64,000 bases of DNA from Chryseobacterium sp. HSC-36S06 (GCF_024171485.1 NZ_JALJZX010000002.1:682001-746000), one strand, 5' to 3'; counted from the first letter of the stretch, positions 1 through 8,956 are shown. Made by a program: numbers and translations. Notes: generated by a model not told the origin, from the letters alone.

Positions 1-1716
1 ATACGTGAGGAAAACCGCACCCTTTACCGTTTCTTTTTAACAGACACTATTGAAATCGAAGGGCGGCAGAATTACGTGATCCGTTTTCGTCAGGTTGATT
101 ATAAACAGCCCGTAAACAAGAGAAAATTCAACGGTTACCTGTATGTTGACACAGAAACATTCGGGCTGAAAAAAATTGAAAGCAACAGCAAGAAAAAGAG
201 TGAAGGAACAATTACCAGTATTTGGAAACCGATTGATAACAAATGGTTCTTAAGTAAGGAGAACCTGAAAATCAAAATGGGTTCCACCGTTTTCGGAAAT
301 ACCAAAGCCAATAAAAAGGAGAATGATTCTACGCAGAAAAACATTGAGAAATTTGGAAATTATGTTTTTATGGTTGCAGATTATTTTGATTTCACAACCA
401 ATATTACCGAAAATAAAAAAGACTTTTCAGGCTACACAATGAGTGTGAAAAACTCCGATGGGAAGACGCTCGACGCCTTCCGCACAGATTCATTAACCGC
501 ACGAGAAAAAATCACCTACGAAAAAATTGACAGCGTTGGTAAAAAGTACAAACTCGACCAGAAGATAAATGCTTTTACCGGTTTAATTAAAGGAAAACTG
601 AGGATTGGGCAAATCGATTTTGATGCCGCTCAACTCATAAAATACAATAAATACGAAGGAATACGTGTAGGAATTGCCGGAAAACTGAATGAAAGATTCC
701 ACAAATATATTTCTCCTGATGCGTATGCTGCGTACGGTTTCAAGGATGAAGGCTGGAAATACGGAGCCGGAATCGACGTAAAAACAACTCTCGAAAAAAA
801 CTCTTTTTTTCGAGCCGAATATTACAATGATGTAATGGCAGCCGGACGATTTAATGAAAATCTCTGGAATTTTAAAATGAAGATCATGAACTCCGGAATC
901 GATCTTCAAAACGACAGATTCTACCGCTACAATGGATTTAAACTCGCTTTCGAAAATGATTTAAGCAATGCTTTGACCCTGAATGTTTCCGCCAAAAAGG
1001 ACAATGAAGAAGCCACTTTCGATTATGATTTCATGAATCTCGGAAAGAAGTTCGAGAATTTTGCCTCGCAAATTACCCTGAAATACGCCCCGAAATCAAA
1101 AAACATCATGACTCCTTCAGGAAAATTCACTTACGAGCAAAGCTTCCCGGAGTTTTACATCAATTATGAACAGGGATTTAAGTCTCTTGGCGGCGATTTT
1201 AAATACAGCCGTTTCGATGTCCTCGCACAGCACAATTTCAAGACAAAAGCGGGTGTTACTGGCATTAGAGTTTATGGCGGCTTACTGAACGGAAACGCTC
1301 CGATCTGGCATCATTTTGCGATGAACGGTTTGGGCAGCGGAAAAGACAGTTTCAATTTTAATCTCACCTCATTTCTGGGTTTTGCAACCATGGAAGGTGG
1401 AAAATATTATAATGATAAATTTGCTGGATTCTACTTTACGCACAGGATTCCCTGGTATTTCAAAACTTTTGGAAAGAACACGTCGAGTTTTGACGTGGTT
1501 TACCGCGGAATTACCGGCGACATGAAAAATCCGGAATTTCATGGCTTTGAGTTCCAGAAACTCGATCATTTTTACCAGGAAATCGGTCTCGAGAGCAATC
1601 ATTTTCTTGGTACGCCTTTCAATCTTGGGTTCTTCTACAGAGTTGGCCACTACTCGACTTTACCTTTCAAAGAAAATTTCGCCATTCAGTTGAAACTAAA
1701 TTTCCTGGGATTTTAA
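1..1716 (+). CDS. DUF5686 family outer-membrane protein (5' end outside window)
   Basis: The reading frame is open from base 1, so the gene starts before the window; 571 codons are visible. The sequence fits the DUF5686 family of Bacteroidetes, whose full-length members carry an N-terminal carboxypeptidase-regulatory-like domain (absent here because of the cut) followed by a large beta-barrel. The C-terminal third has barrel features: alternating aromatic/polar strands, MNGLGSGKDSFNFN, and a final strand ending in phenylalanine (KLNFLGF). It is therefore probably an outer-membrane protein. Its substrate is unknown. A repeat element (family A) follows the stop codon directly. Confidence 0.8.
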   Translation: MREENRTLYRFFLTDTIEIEGRQNYVIRFRQVDYKQPVNKRKFNGYLYVDTETFGLKKIESNSKKKSEGTITSIWKPIDNKWFLSKENLKIKMGSTVFGNTKANKKENDSTQKNIEKFGNYVFMVADYFDFTTNITENKKDFSGYTMSVKNSDGKTLDAFRTDSLTAREKITYEKIDSVGKKYKLDQKINAFTGLIKGKLRIGQIDFDAAQLIKYNKYEGIRVGIAGKLNERFHKYISPDAYAAYGFKDEGWKYGAGIDVKTTLEKNSFFRAEYYNDVMAAGRFNENLWNFKMKIMNSGIDLQNDRFYRYNGFKLAFENDLSNALTLNVSAKKDNEEATFDYDFMNLGKKFENFASQITLKYAPKSKNIMTPSGKFTYEQSFPEFYINYEQGFKSLGGDFKYSRFDVLAQHNFKTKAGVTGIRVYGGLLNGNAPIWHHFAMNGLGSGKDSFNFNLTSFLGFATMEGGKYYNDKFAGFYFTHRIPWYFKTFGKNTSSFDVVYRGITGDMKNPEFHGFEFQKLDHFYQEIGLESNHFLGTPFNLGFFYRVGHYSTLPFKENFAIQLKLNFLGF

Positions 1717-1717
1717 T

Positions 1718-1848
1718 TTGGGCGTATCCCTCGCCGCAGCTTTTCCAACCGCCCGGGTCGCTACGTCCGTTACAATCTTATTTGTTTGCGGCGGCTTCGC
1801 CGCCGCAAACAAATAAGGATTTCCTCTCCAATCGCTTACGCGGGAACC
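1718..1848. repeat. Structured intergenic repeat, family A copy 1
   Basis: About 130 bp begin with TTGGGCGTATCCCTC and end with TTACGCGGG. An outer stem GCGTA/TACGC joins the two ends. The centre is a perfect 19-bp hairpin (1777-1795 with 1799-1817, loop TTC) that reads GGCGGCTTCGCCGCC at its tip. Two relatives lie at 10970-11102 and 38316-38448. The shared landmarks are the GGGC start, a CCGGGTCG-type block, AATCTTA, AAGGAT and the (T)ACGCGG end. No coding potential is seen. Confidence 0.75.
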
Positions 1849-1860
1849 GTTGTAAAACAC

Positions 1861-1868
1861 TATTTTTG
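1861..1868 (+). promoter_or_regulatory. -7 box for the small gene at 1894
   Basis: TATTTTTG matches the Bacteroidetes -7 consensus TAnnTTTG, 25 nt before the ATG. No convincing -33 TTTG is seen at the usual distance, so this is only half a promoter. Confidence 0.4.
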
Positions 1869-1893
1869 CAGCAATAAAAAATCAGATTTATTC

Positions 1894-2130
1894 ATGAAAA
1901 TCATTCAGATCAAAGCATCACAGTTTTTCGAACTGCTGAAAATGAAGGACACTTCCATGTGGGAAATTTTCGCACAGATGATCGATGGCGAAGAAAAAGA
2001 AGTCATCTTCTTAGATGACGAAGAAAAAATTCTATTCAATTATATTCTGCCGGTAAACCTGGAACAGCTTAACAAAGACCGCGAACAATTTGCAAAAGAA
2101 TACGCAGAGAAACTTTCACACCTTAATTAA
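1894..2130 (+). CDS. Small conserved-type hypothetical protein (78 aa)
   Basis: The frame is open further upstream, into the family A repeat. The ATG at 1894, downstream of a TAnnTTTG box, is the sensible start and gives MKIIQIKASQFFELLKMKD. The product is a small acidic soluble protein with no signal peptide or membrane segment. The middle (FLDDEEKILFNYILP) looks like a beta-strand pair and the C-terminus is helical and charged. I do not recognise a family. Its 3' end overlaps the convergent folP by 8 nt. Confidence 0.65.
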   Translation: MKIIQIKASQFFELLKMKDTSMWEIFAQMIDGEEKEVIFLDDEEKILFNYILPVNLEQLNKDREQFAKEYAEKLSHLN

Positions 2131-2980
2131 AGTTCAGGAATTCATCAACCGTTTTTTTAGCTTCAGCCACGTCATGAACGCGGAGAATTTTCGCACCTCT
2201 TGCGAGCATTTTCAAATGAAGTTTCTGCGTTTCTTCGTTAATATCAAGTGGCTTTTTTCCCAAAGGTTTGTAAATAAAAGATTTCCTGGAAATACCTACC
2301 AGTACTGGATATTTTCCAAAACTGATGTGTTCAAGTTCATCAATCATCTGGTGTTGCTGTTCGACTGATTTTCCGAACCCGAAACCTGGATCCAGAATAA
2401 TATCTTTTACTCCAAACCTCTTTAATTCCAATATTTTTTCTGAAAAATATTTGTTAATAGTCAGGATAATATCATCTTCAATTTTTTTTTCATGCATGCT
2501 TTCGTAAGTCGGATTTACATGCATCAGAATATAAGGAAGTCCGGTTTTCGCCACCGTTTCGAACATTTTGTTATCAAACATTCCGCCTGAAATGTCGTTA
2601 ATGATATCCACACCTTCATTAAAACCAAATTTCACGGTTTCCGCGTAAAACGTGTCGAGAGAAATTAAGGCTTCCGGAAATTCTTTCTTAATCACAGACA
2701 TCATGTTTCCAATTCTTGAAATCTCTTCATCAGCCGATAAAAATTCAGCATTTGGCCTCGTAGACTGCGGACCGATATCGATGATTTCCGCACCGTCTTT
2801 CAGCATTTTTTCAGCCTGAAACAATGCTGTTTTTTCATCATTAAACTTCCCGCCATCAGAAAAAGAATCGGGTGTCAGATTCAAAATGCCCATAATTTTC
2901 GGGAACGTCAGATCAATGAGTTTTCCCCGGCAGTTCATTGAAAAGTAAGCGTTTTGTTCGGTAGATTCAGGTGATTTCAT
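2123..2980 (-). CDS. folP: Dihydropteroate synthase
   Basis: Folate pathway enzyme that condenses 6-hydroxymethyl-dihydropterin pyrophosphate with p-aminobenzoate in the cytoplasm. Visible motifs are MGILNLTPDSFSDGG (about residues 30-44), DIGPQSTRP, NDISGG and LDPGFGFGK, the pterin and pABA binding loops of the family. Length (285 aa) is usual. The first 14 residues are not family-like; an internal ATG (2936-2938) giving MNCRGKLIDL fits homologues better. The promoter ends only 5 nt before the upstream ATG, so either translation is near-leaderless or it starts at 2938 with a leader of about 40 nt. Confidence 0.95.
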   Translation of the reverse strand: MKSPESTEQNAYFSMNCRGKLIDLTFPKIMGILNLTPDSFSDGGKFNDEKTALFQAEKMLKDGAEIIDIGPQSTRPNAEFLSADEEISRIGNMMSVIKKEFPEALISLDTFYAETVKFGFNEGVDIINDISGGMFDNKMFETVAKTGLPYILMHVNPTYESMHEKKIEDDIILTINKYFSEKILELKRFGVKDIILDPGFGFGKSVEQQHQMIDELEHISFGKYPVLVGISRKSFIYKPLGKKPLDINEETQKLHLKMLARGAKILRVHDVAEAKKTVDEFLNFN

Positions 2981-2985
2981 AACCG

Positions 2986-3018
2986 CAAATTTAACAAATA
3001 GTTGGCTGAAACTTCAAA
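2986..3018 (-). promoter_or_regulatory. folP promoter
   Basis: On the minus strand TTTG (3015-3018), a 21-nt spacer and TAAATTTG (2986-2993) match the Bacteroidetes -33/-7 consensus. The G of the -7 box lies 5 nt from the first folP ATG. Confidence 0.65.
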
Positions 3019-3049
3019 ACTTCATCTTCCCTCTTCTCCTCAAAATTCT

Positions 3050-3057
3050 TATCTTTG
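3050..3057 (+). promoter_or_regulatory. -7 box for the DUF1599/BT_3928 pair
   Basis: TATCTTTG fits TAnnTTTG, 17 nt before the ATG at 3075. No clear -33 element is seen. Confidence 0.4.
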
Positions 3058-3074
3058 AAAAGTTTAGAAATCTT

Positions 3075-3641
3075 ATGCAGAAAACATCAAAACAGTTCGA
3101 CGAAGTCATCAGCGTTTGCCGCGATTTATTCAGTAAAAAACTCAGCGATTACGGCGCATCGTTTCGCGTGCTGAGAACACCTTCCTTAACTGATCAGATT
3201 TTCATTAAAGTAAAAAGTTTAAGGAATTTTCAGACCACAGGAATCTCAAAAGTAGGCGAATCCGAGGAAGAAAATTTTATTGCGATTGTCAATTACTCAA
3301 TCATTGGATTAATTCAGCTTGAAAAGGGTTTTGCAGATGATTTTAAACAGGATAATGCTGAAATTCTGGTTCTTTACGACCGATTTGCCAGCGAAGCGAA
3401 AGAACTGATGATGCGGAAAAATCACGATTACGGCGAAGCGTGGCGCGAAATGAGAATTTCTTCGATTACCGATTTAATATACCAGAAAGTATTGAGAACC
3501 AAACAGATTGAGGATAATGCCGGCGAAACGCTGGTTTCCGAAGGAATTGACGCCAATTATTTCGACATGCTGAATTATGCGGTGTTCTGTTTGATCAAAT
3601 TTTCTGAAGAACAGGAAGAGTTTAAACCCCAAATCATTTAA
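3075..3641 (+). CDS. DUF1599 family protein (nucleotide-modification-associated type)
   Basis: 188 aa, soluble. The protein is an internal duplication. The first half (LFSKKLSDYGASFRVLRTPS, then NFIAIVNYSIIGLI) and the second half (LMMRKNHDYGEAWREMRISS, then YFDMLNYAVFCLI) repeat the same DYG..WR/FR, SLTDQI/SITDLI and NY motifs. DUF1599 is a helical family of unknown biochemical role; a link to nucleotide metabolism is a family-level suggestion only. It is followed after 1 nt by the BT_3928-type gene, so the two form an operon. Confidence 0.85.
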   Translation: MQKTSKQFDEVISVCRDLFSKKLSDYGASFRVLRTPSLTDQIFIKVKSLRNFQTTGISKVGESEEENFIAIVNYSIIGLIQLEKGFADDFKQDNAEILVLYDRFASEAKELMMRKNHDYGEAWREMRISSITDLIYQKVLRTKQIEDNAGETLVSEGIDANYFDMLNYAVFCLIKFSEEQEEFKPQII

Positions 3642-3642
3642 A

Positions 3643-4728
3643 ATGAAAAATATTTTACGGATTGCTGTTGCCTTGATTTTTATCGCATCCGGCTTTGTGA
3701 AAGCGGTAGATGTGGTGGGTTTTTCCTTCAAGCTCGAAGAATATTTTTCGCCCTCGGTTTTCAATATGCCATTCATGGAAAGCCAGGCGCTCCCAATCGC
3801 AATTATTGTGGTGGCGCTGGAACTCATTTTAGGGTTCATGCTTTTACTTAAAATCCGGTTAAAATTTTCGCTGGCCGCCCTTATCGCACTTTGCGTATTT
3901 TTTGGATTCCTCACTTTTTACTCAGCCTATTTTAATAAAGTGACGGATTGTGGATGCTTTGGTGACGCTATTACGTTCACGCCCTGGGAAAGTTTTGTTA
4001 AAGATTTAATCTTACTTCTGGGATTGCTTTTGCTGTGGCTGATGTACAGGAATCAGTTTCAGTTGCTGGAAGCAAAAAAACAGGTGAGGTTTATCGCGTT
4101 GTCTCTTTTTGTTGTATTGATGGGATTAATAACACTTCATGGGATTCTTCACGAGCCTTTAATCGATTTCCGGGATTATAAAATTGGTACGGATCTGAAT
4201 GCTGAAAAAACAAATATTGAAAGAGAACCATCAGAATACAAAACTTTTTACAGCCTTAAAAATGATAAAACCGGTGAAACTGTGGAACTCAATCAGGATG
4301 AATATGTCGCTGATAAAAAATACTGGGCTGAAGGCTCTCCCTGGAAAATTGAAGAATCAAAGACTTCGTCCAAAATAGTTAAACAGGGATACAAATCCGA
4401 AATTTCAAAATTCAAACCCGAATCTGTAGACGGTATCGATTTAACTCCGGAAATATTGCAGGCAAAAAAAGCAATCCTTATTTTCTCTTATAAACCCATA
4501 GATGCTGACAGGGAAATTCTCAGTAAAACTGAAGCAAAAGCTAACACACAAAAAGATGCCTTAACCTATGGAATATCAACCAATCCTAATACTTTCAAAA
4601 CCATAGAAAACGCAGTGATGGACGGTACTGCGATAAAAACAATTGCACGAAGCAATCCGTTTGTACTTATCTTACAGAACGGTAAAATCGTGGATAAAAT
4701 CCCGGCCAAAGATTATCTTAAACAATAA
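3643..4728 (+). CDS. BT_3928-type DoxX/MauE-like membrane protein
   Basis: 361 aa. The N-terminal half has about five hydrophobic helices of the DoxX/MauE type, with a periplasmic-side motif DCGCFGDA (residues about 104-111) whose two cysteines recall redox-coupled membrane proteins. The C-terminal ~180 residues resemble a thioredoxin-like fold (AILIFSYKP, then ARSNPFVLILQNGKIVDKIP) but carry no CxxC. This domain pairing is typical of the Bacteroidetes BT_3928 family, whose function is not established; envelope redox chemistry is an inference. It starts 1 nt after the DUF1599 gene. Confidence 0.8.
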   Translation: MKNILRIAVALIFIASGFVKAVDVVGFSFKLEEYFSPSVFNMPFMESQALPIAIIVVALELILGFMLLLKIRLKFSLAALIALCVFFGFLTFYSAYFNKVTDCGCFGDAITFTPWESFVKDLILLLGLLLLWLMYRNQFQLLEAKKQVRFIALSLFVVLMGLITLHGILHEPLIDFRDYKIGTDLNAEKTNIEREPSEYKTFYSLKNDKTGETVELNQDEYVADKKYWAEGSPWKIEESKTSSKIVKQGYKSEISKFKPESVDGIDLTPEILQAKKAILIFSYKPIDADREILSKTEAKANTQKDALTYGISTNPNTFKTIENAVMDGTAIKTIARSNPFVLILQNGKIVDKIPAKDYLKQ

Positions 4729-4757
4729 AAATTCAATTTAAATATAATATTTTAACA

Positions 4758-5108
4758 ATGCAGAAATCAAATAAATCAATCGCAGGTTACCATCTATTAA
4801 TGATTTTATCGTCAGTTGACGGTGAATTTGCGCCCGAAGAAGGTCTTAAAATCCAGGAATATCTTGCAGAAGAATTTCCATTTAAAATGAATCTCGATAA
4901 CGAACTTGACGCGATTGCAGTTCTGCAGCCGGAGCAGTGGAAGGATCATTTCGAGTTTCACGCCCGATGCTTTTTTGATGATTCAGTAGAGTCGGAAAGA
5001 AAAGATTTCCTCAATTTCGCTAAGTCATTAATTAAAGCTGATGAGGAAGTTAGCGAGCGCGAACACCATTTTTACAGGTTGCTGAAGAATATGTGGTTTC
5101 CCGCTTAA
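4758..5108 (+). CDS. TerB-like helical protein
   Basis: 116 aa, soluble, acidic and all-helical. The pattern MILSSVDGEFAPEEGLKI near the N-terminus and LIKADEEVSEREHHFYRLL near the C-terminus are the two D/E-rich helix-loop segments of TerB/DjlA-N-like domains. That fold is linked to stress and tellurite-resistance systems, but no other ter genes are present here, so the role is open. It starts 29 nt after the BT_3928-type gene and may be co-transcribed. Confidence 0.65.
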   Translation: MQKSNKSIAGYHLLMILSSVDGEFAPEEGLKIQEYLAEEFPFKMNLDNELDAIAVLQPEQWKDHFEFHARCFFDDSVESERKDFLNFAKSLIKADEEVSEREHHFYRLLKNMWFPA

Positions 5109-5136
5109 TTACAGCCTCAAAAAAACTCCGATAACC

Positions 5137-7263
5137 ATGAAAAAAACAATTGCCGCCTCATTATTAACAGTTACATGTATGATGAACGCCCAAATCTGGC
5201 CCGATGCCAAGCCTCCTATTGCCGAAAAGCAAAACCACGTGCGCGAAATTCACGGTGAAAAAGTAAGCGATCCCTATTATTGGATGATCGACTATTTCAA
5301 AAAAGGAAAAGATTCTACCAAAGTCGTAAACTATCTTACTGCCGAAAACGCATATCTCGAAACGATGATGGCAGATACGAAGCAACTTCGCGAAAATCTG
5401 TATCAGGAAATGAAAGCGCGGATCAAGGAGAAAGATGAAAGTGTTCCTGTCTTCAAAGACGGTTACTATTATTATTCACGCACCGAGACAGGAAAGCAGT
5501 ACTTTAAATACTGCCGTAAAAAAGGCAGTTTATCTGCTCCTGAGGAAATGCTTCTCGATGTAGACAAAATGGCGGAAGGCAAAGCCTATTACGCAGCTGC
5601 TGGTTTCAGCATCTCGCCGGATAATTCTAAAATGGTTTTCGGGGTTGATGATGTTTCACGCCGGGAATACAGCTTATTTTTAAAGGATTTAAACACGGGG
5701 AAAATCACCGAATTAGGAATTAAAAACACTGAAGGCGACGCAGTCTGGGCTGCCGATAATAAAACAATTTTTTATACGGCCAAAAATGATGTTACGCTTT
5801 TATCCGAAAAAATTAAGAGACACACCTTAGGGACCGATTCTTCCAAAGATACTGTGGTGTATGACGAGAAGGATAATACCAATTATATTGGCGTAGCAAA
5901 ATCAAAGAACAACAAATACATTTTAATTTACTCCTCTGCCACCACAAGCTCGGAAATCCGATATCTCCCTGCAGATGATGCCAACGGCAACTTCAGCGTA
6001 TTTCAACCTAGAATGAAGGATGTGTTGTACGATATTACTCCATTGGAAGACAAATTTCTTATCACGACCAATAAAGATGCTTTAAATTTCAAAGTAATGG
6101 AAACTCCCATCAATAAAACAGGCTTTGAAAACTGGAAGGAAGTAATTCCTCACCGGAAAGATGTTTTGATGTTGGGAATTGATGAATTCAAAAATTTTCT
6201 GGTATTTTCAGAAAGACAGAACGGTCTTGCCCAGCTTGTTATTCAGGACCGAAAAACCTTGAAAAAGGAATTTCTGAAGTTTGATGAACCTGCCTACATG
6301 ATCCGGAGCATGAACAATCCGGAATACAATACCGATAATTTCCGATTTGCTTATACTTCGATGATTACGCCAAGTTCTCAATATGAGCAGAATCTGGTAA
6401 CAGGCAAGCGAACCTTACTGAAACAGCAGGAAGTTCTTGGCGGCTACGATAAGAATCTGTACACCGCAGAACGGGTTTTTGCTACTGCAAAAGACGGAAC
6501 CAAAATCCCGATTTCGTTAGTTTATAAAAAAGGTTTTGAGAAAAACGGCAAAAATCCGGTACTCCTTTACGGTTACGGATCGTACGGAAACTCAATGGAA
6601 GCGACATTCAGTTCAGCGAGGTTAAGTCTTCTGGACAGAGGTTTTGCCTTCGCAATGGCGCATATCCGAGGTGGTCAGGAGATGGGAAGACAATGGTATG
6701 AAGACGGTAAAATGATGAAAAAGATCAATACGTTTACAGATTTCATCGATGCCGGCGAATTTCTGGTAAAGGAAAAATACACCTCACCGAAACATCTTTA
6801 TGCACAGGGCGGTTCTGCAGGCGGTTTGCTGATGGGCGCTGTGGTTAATATGAAGCCCGAACTCTGGAATGGCGTAATCGCGCAGGTTCCTTTTGTTGAT
6901 GTGGTGAATACAATGCTTGATGAAAGCATTCCGCTTACGACCAATGAATACGACGAATGGGGAAATCCAAACAATAAAGATGCTTATTTATATATGAAAT
7001 CCTATTCACCTTATGAAAACATCCAGAAGAAAAATTACCCGAATATTCTAATTACTACAGGTTTGCACGATTCTCAGGTTCAGTATTTTGAACCGGCAAA
7101 ATGGGCAGCAAAACTCCGAGATCTGAAAACGGATAAAAACGCAGTTTTGCTGAAAACCGAAATGGCTTATGGTCATGGTGGCGCATCAGGTAGATTCGAT
7201 TATCTGAAAGATGTTGCCTGGGATTATGCTTTTCTTTTGAAATTAGAGGGAATCACTAAATAA
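5137..7263 (+). CDS. Exported prolyl-oligopeptidase family peptidase (S9A, oligopeptidase B-like)
   Basis: 708 aa with an N-terminal signal peptide ending near MMNAQ, so it is probably periplasmic. Residues about 30-430 form the beta-propeller; the C-terminal alpha/beta hydrolase domain carries the catalytic triad Ser560 (GGSAGG), Asp645 (GLHDSQV) and His680 (YGHGG). YGYGSYG, RGGQEMGRQWYEDG and YDEWGNP are typical of oligopeptidase B/PtrB. It would cleave short peptides after basic residues or proline. A strong terminator follows the stop codon. Confidence 0.93.
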   Translation: MKKTIAASLLTVTCMMNAQIWPDAKPPIAEKQNHVREIHGEKVSDPYYWMIDYFKKGKDSTKVVNYLTAENAYLETMMADTKQLRENLYQEMKARIKEKDESVPVFKDGYYYYSRTETGKQYFKYCRKKGSLSAPEEMLLDVDKMAEGKAYYAAAGFSISPDNSKMVFGVDDVSRREYSLFLKDLNTGKITELGIKNTEGDAVWAADNKTIFYTAKNDVTLLSEKIKRHTLGTDSSKDTVVYDEKDNTNYIGVAKSKNNKYILIYSSATTSSEIRYLPADDANGNFSVFQPRMKDVLYDITPLEDKFLITTNKDALNFKVMETPINKTGFENWKEVIPHRKDVLMLGIDEFKNFLVFSERQNGLAQLVIQDRKTLKKEFLKFDEPAYMIRSMNNPEYNTDNFRFAYTSMITPSSQYEQNLVTGKRTLLKQQEVLGGYDKNLYTAERVFATAKDGTKIPISLVYKKGFEKNGKNPVLLYGYGSYGNSMEATFSSARLSLLDRGFAFAMAHIRGGQEMGRQWYEDGKMMKKINTFTDFIDAGEFLVKEKYTSPKHLYAQGGSAGGLLMGAVVNMKPELWNGVIAQVPFVDVVNTMLDESIPLTTNEYDEWGNPNNKDAYLYMKSYSPYENIQKKNYPNILITTGLHDSQVQYFEPAKWAAKLRDLKTDKNAVLLKTEMAYGHGGASGRFDYLKDVAWDYAFLLKLEGITK

Positions 7264-7280
7264 CTGAATTCAATTATTTA

Positions 7281-7317
7281 AAGCGGAATGACGGTAATCA
7301 TTCCGCTTTATTTTTTT
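7281..7317 (+). terminator. Rho-independent terminator after the S9 peptidase
   Basis: A perfect 11-bp stem AAGCGGAATGA/TCATTCCGCTT (7281-7291 with 7298-7308, 6-nt loop) is followed by a T-rich run. Confidence 0.85.
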
Positions 7318-7362
7318 TATCACCGAATATTTCGGATTTTTGTGAATATTAAAAAAGTAGCT

Positions 7363-8121
7363 ATGAGAAAAAATATCGTTGCAGGAAACTGGAAAATGAA
7401 CAAAAATGTAATTGAAGCACAACAGCTTATGTTTCAGTTACTCGATTACAAAAAAAATAACGCCACCAACTGTGAAGTCTGGATCGCTCCGCCTTCTTTA
7501 TACTTAATGATGGCAAAAGATTTATATGAGCAGGACGAAATCGGAGTTTTCGCACAGGATATGAGCGAATACGAAAGCGGTGCCTACACCGGCGAAATTT
7601 CCGCTGATATGCTTGAATCTATCGATGCAACTGGAGCGATTATCGGTCACTCAGAACGAAGACAATACCACGGCGAAACCGATTCACACTGCAACAGAAA
7701 AGTAAAACTGGCTTTAGATAAAGGTTTAACCCCAATTTACTGCAACGGTGAAACTTTGGAACAGAGAAAATCGGGACAACATTTAGAAGTCGTAAAAAAC
7801 CAGACCGAAGTTGCGTTATTTACCCTTTCTGCAGAAGAAATTAAAAAAGTGGTTATCGCTTACGAACCTGTTTGGGCCATCGGAACCGGCGAAACTGCAA
7901 GTCCGGAACAGGCTCAGGAAATTCACGCCCATATCCGAAGTTTAATCGCAGCAAAATACGGGCAGGAAGTTGCCGACGAAATTTCAATTTTATACGGAGG
8001 ATCTGTAAAACCTGATAACGCCAAAGAAATCTTCTCGCAACCCGATATTGATGGTGGTTTGATTGGCGGCGCAGCTTTGAAAATTGATGATTTTGCGAAA
8101 ATTATCGAAGGGTTTAACTAA
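7363..8121 (+). CDS. tpiA: Triose-phosphate isomerase
   Basis: 252 aa glycolytic TIM-barrel enzyme interconverting dihydroxyacetone phosphate and glyceraldehyde 3-phosphate. Catalytic Lys11 (GNWKMN), His96 (IIGHSERR) and Glu168 (AYEPVWAIGTG), and the phosphate loop (LYGGSVKPDN, then GGLIGGAAL) are all present. The frame is open 25 codons further upstream, but that stretch overlaps the preceding terminator; the ATG at 7363 gives the canonical MRKNIVAGNWKMN start. It is flanked by terminators on both sides, so it is probably monocistronic. Confidence 0.97.
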   Translation: MRKNIVAGNWKMNKNVIEAQQLMFQLLDYKKNNATNCEVWIAPPSLYLMMAKDLYEQDEIGVFAQDMSEYESGAYTGEISADMLESIDATGAIIGHSERRQYHGETDSHCNRKVKLALDKGLTPIYCNGETLEQRKSGQHLEVVKNQTEVALFTLSAEEIKKVVIAYEPVWAIGTGETASPEQAQEIHAHIRSLIAAKYGQEVADEISILYGGSVKPDNAKEIFSQPDIDGGLIGGAALKIDDFAKIIEGFN

Positions 8122-8151
8122 AAGCCAGTCAAAAAGTTAAAAAATCAATAT

Positions 8152-8222
8152 ATTGTCAATTCCATCTGAATTGACAATCAATTATCTCAAAAAAAAACGC
8201 GCTGAAATTTTCAGCGCGTTTT
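8152..8222. terminator. Bidirectional terminator between tpiA and clpP
   Basis: Two hairpins lie between the convergent genes. The first is ATTGTCAATT/AATTGACAAT (8152-8161 with 8169-8178). The second, A-flanked and T-flanked, has stem AACGCGCTGAAA/TTTCAGCGCGTT (about 8195-8222) and can stop transcription from both directions. Confidence 0.8.
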
Positions 8223-8238
8223 ACATTACATTTTCAAT

Positions 8239-8922
8239 TTACTTATCTAATTTTCTCTCCAGAACTTCATCAACCATTCCGAATTCTTTCGCTTCGCTTG
8301 AAGTCATCCAATAGTCACGGTCCGACGCTTTTTCAACCCATTCATAGGTTTGTCCGGAGTGATTTGCAATAATATCATAAAGCTCTTTTTTAAGCTTAAG
8401 CATTTCTCTTAAATTAATTTCCATATCGGAAGCTACGCCCTGCGCACCACCTGAAGGCTGGTGAATCATCACTCTTGAGTGTTTCAGCGCGGAACGTTTT
8501 CCCTTTTCACCGGCAACCAGAAGAACGGCTCCCATAGAAGCGGCCATACCCGTACAGATGGTTGAAACATCAGGTTTGATGATCTGCATCGTGTCATAAA
8601 TTCCTAAACCGGCGTACACACTTCCACCCGGAGAATTAATATAAATCTGGATATCTTTGGAAGCATCAGAACTTTCTAAAAACAAAAGCTGAGCAGTTAC
8701 AATATTGGCTACCTGATCGTCGATTCCTGTTCCGAGAAAAATAATTCTGTCCATCATCAGACGCGAGAAAACGTCCATTTGAGCAACGTTCAGCCGTCTT
8801 TCCTCCATAATGTACGGGGTGAGATTGGTTGGGCCGTTCATTCCCATATACTGATCCGTTGCCAATCCGCTGTTTCCTAAATGTTTTACAGAGAAATCTC
8901 TGAATTCTTTTTTTATGTCCAT
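8239..8922 (-). CDS. clpP: ATP-dependent Clp protease proteolytic subunit
   Basis: 227 aa serine protease subunit that forms the tetradecameric proteolytic chamber with Clp ATPases. The triad is visible: Ser129 (GMAASMGA), His154 (MIHQPSGG) and Asp203 (SDRDYWM). INSPGGSVYAGL is the usual substrate-binding strand. The N-terminal ~25 residues are a propeptide-like extension seen in many Bacteroidetes ClpP. No clpX is adjacent. It has its own promoter with good -33 and -7 boxes. Confidence 0.97.
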   Translation of the reverse strand: MDIKKEFRDFSVKHLGNSGLATDQYMGMNGPTNLTPYIMEERRLNVAQMDVFSRLMMDRIIFLGTGIDDQVANIVTAQLLFLESSDASKDIQIYINSPGGSVYAGLGIYDTMQIIKPDVSTICTGMAASMGAVLLVAGEKGKRSALKHSRVMIHQPSGGAQGVASDMEINLREMLKLKKELYDIIANHSGQTYEWVEKASDRDYWMTSSEAKEFGMVDEVLERKLDK

Positions 8923-8956
8923 ATTAATATTTATTTGCTGTTATAAATCTGCATCT

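Noticed and set aside
1786..1893. N-terminal extension of the small gene into the family A repeat
   Set aside because: Arg-rich translation of a hairpin; the -7 box at 1861 lies inside it.
7288..7362. N-terminal extension of triose-phosphate isomerase
   Set aside because: It overlaps the preceding terminator; the family start is at 7363.
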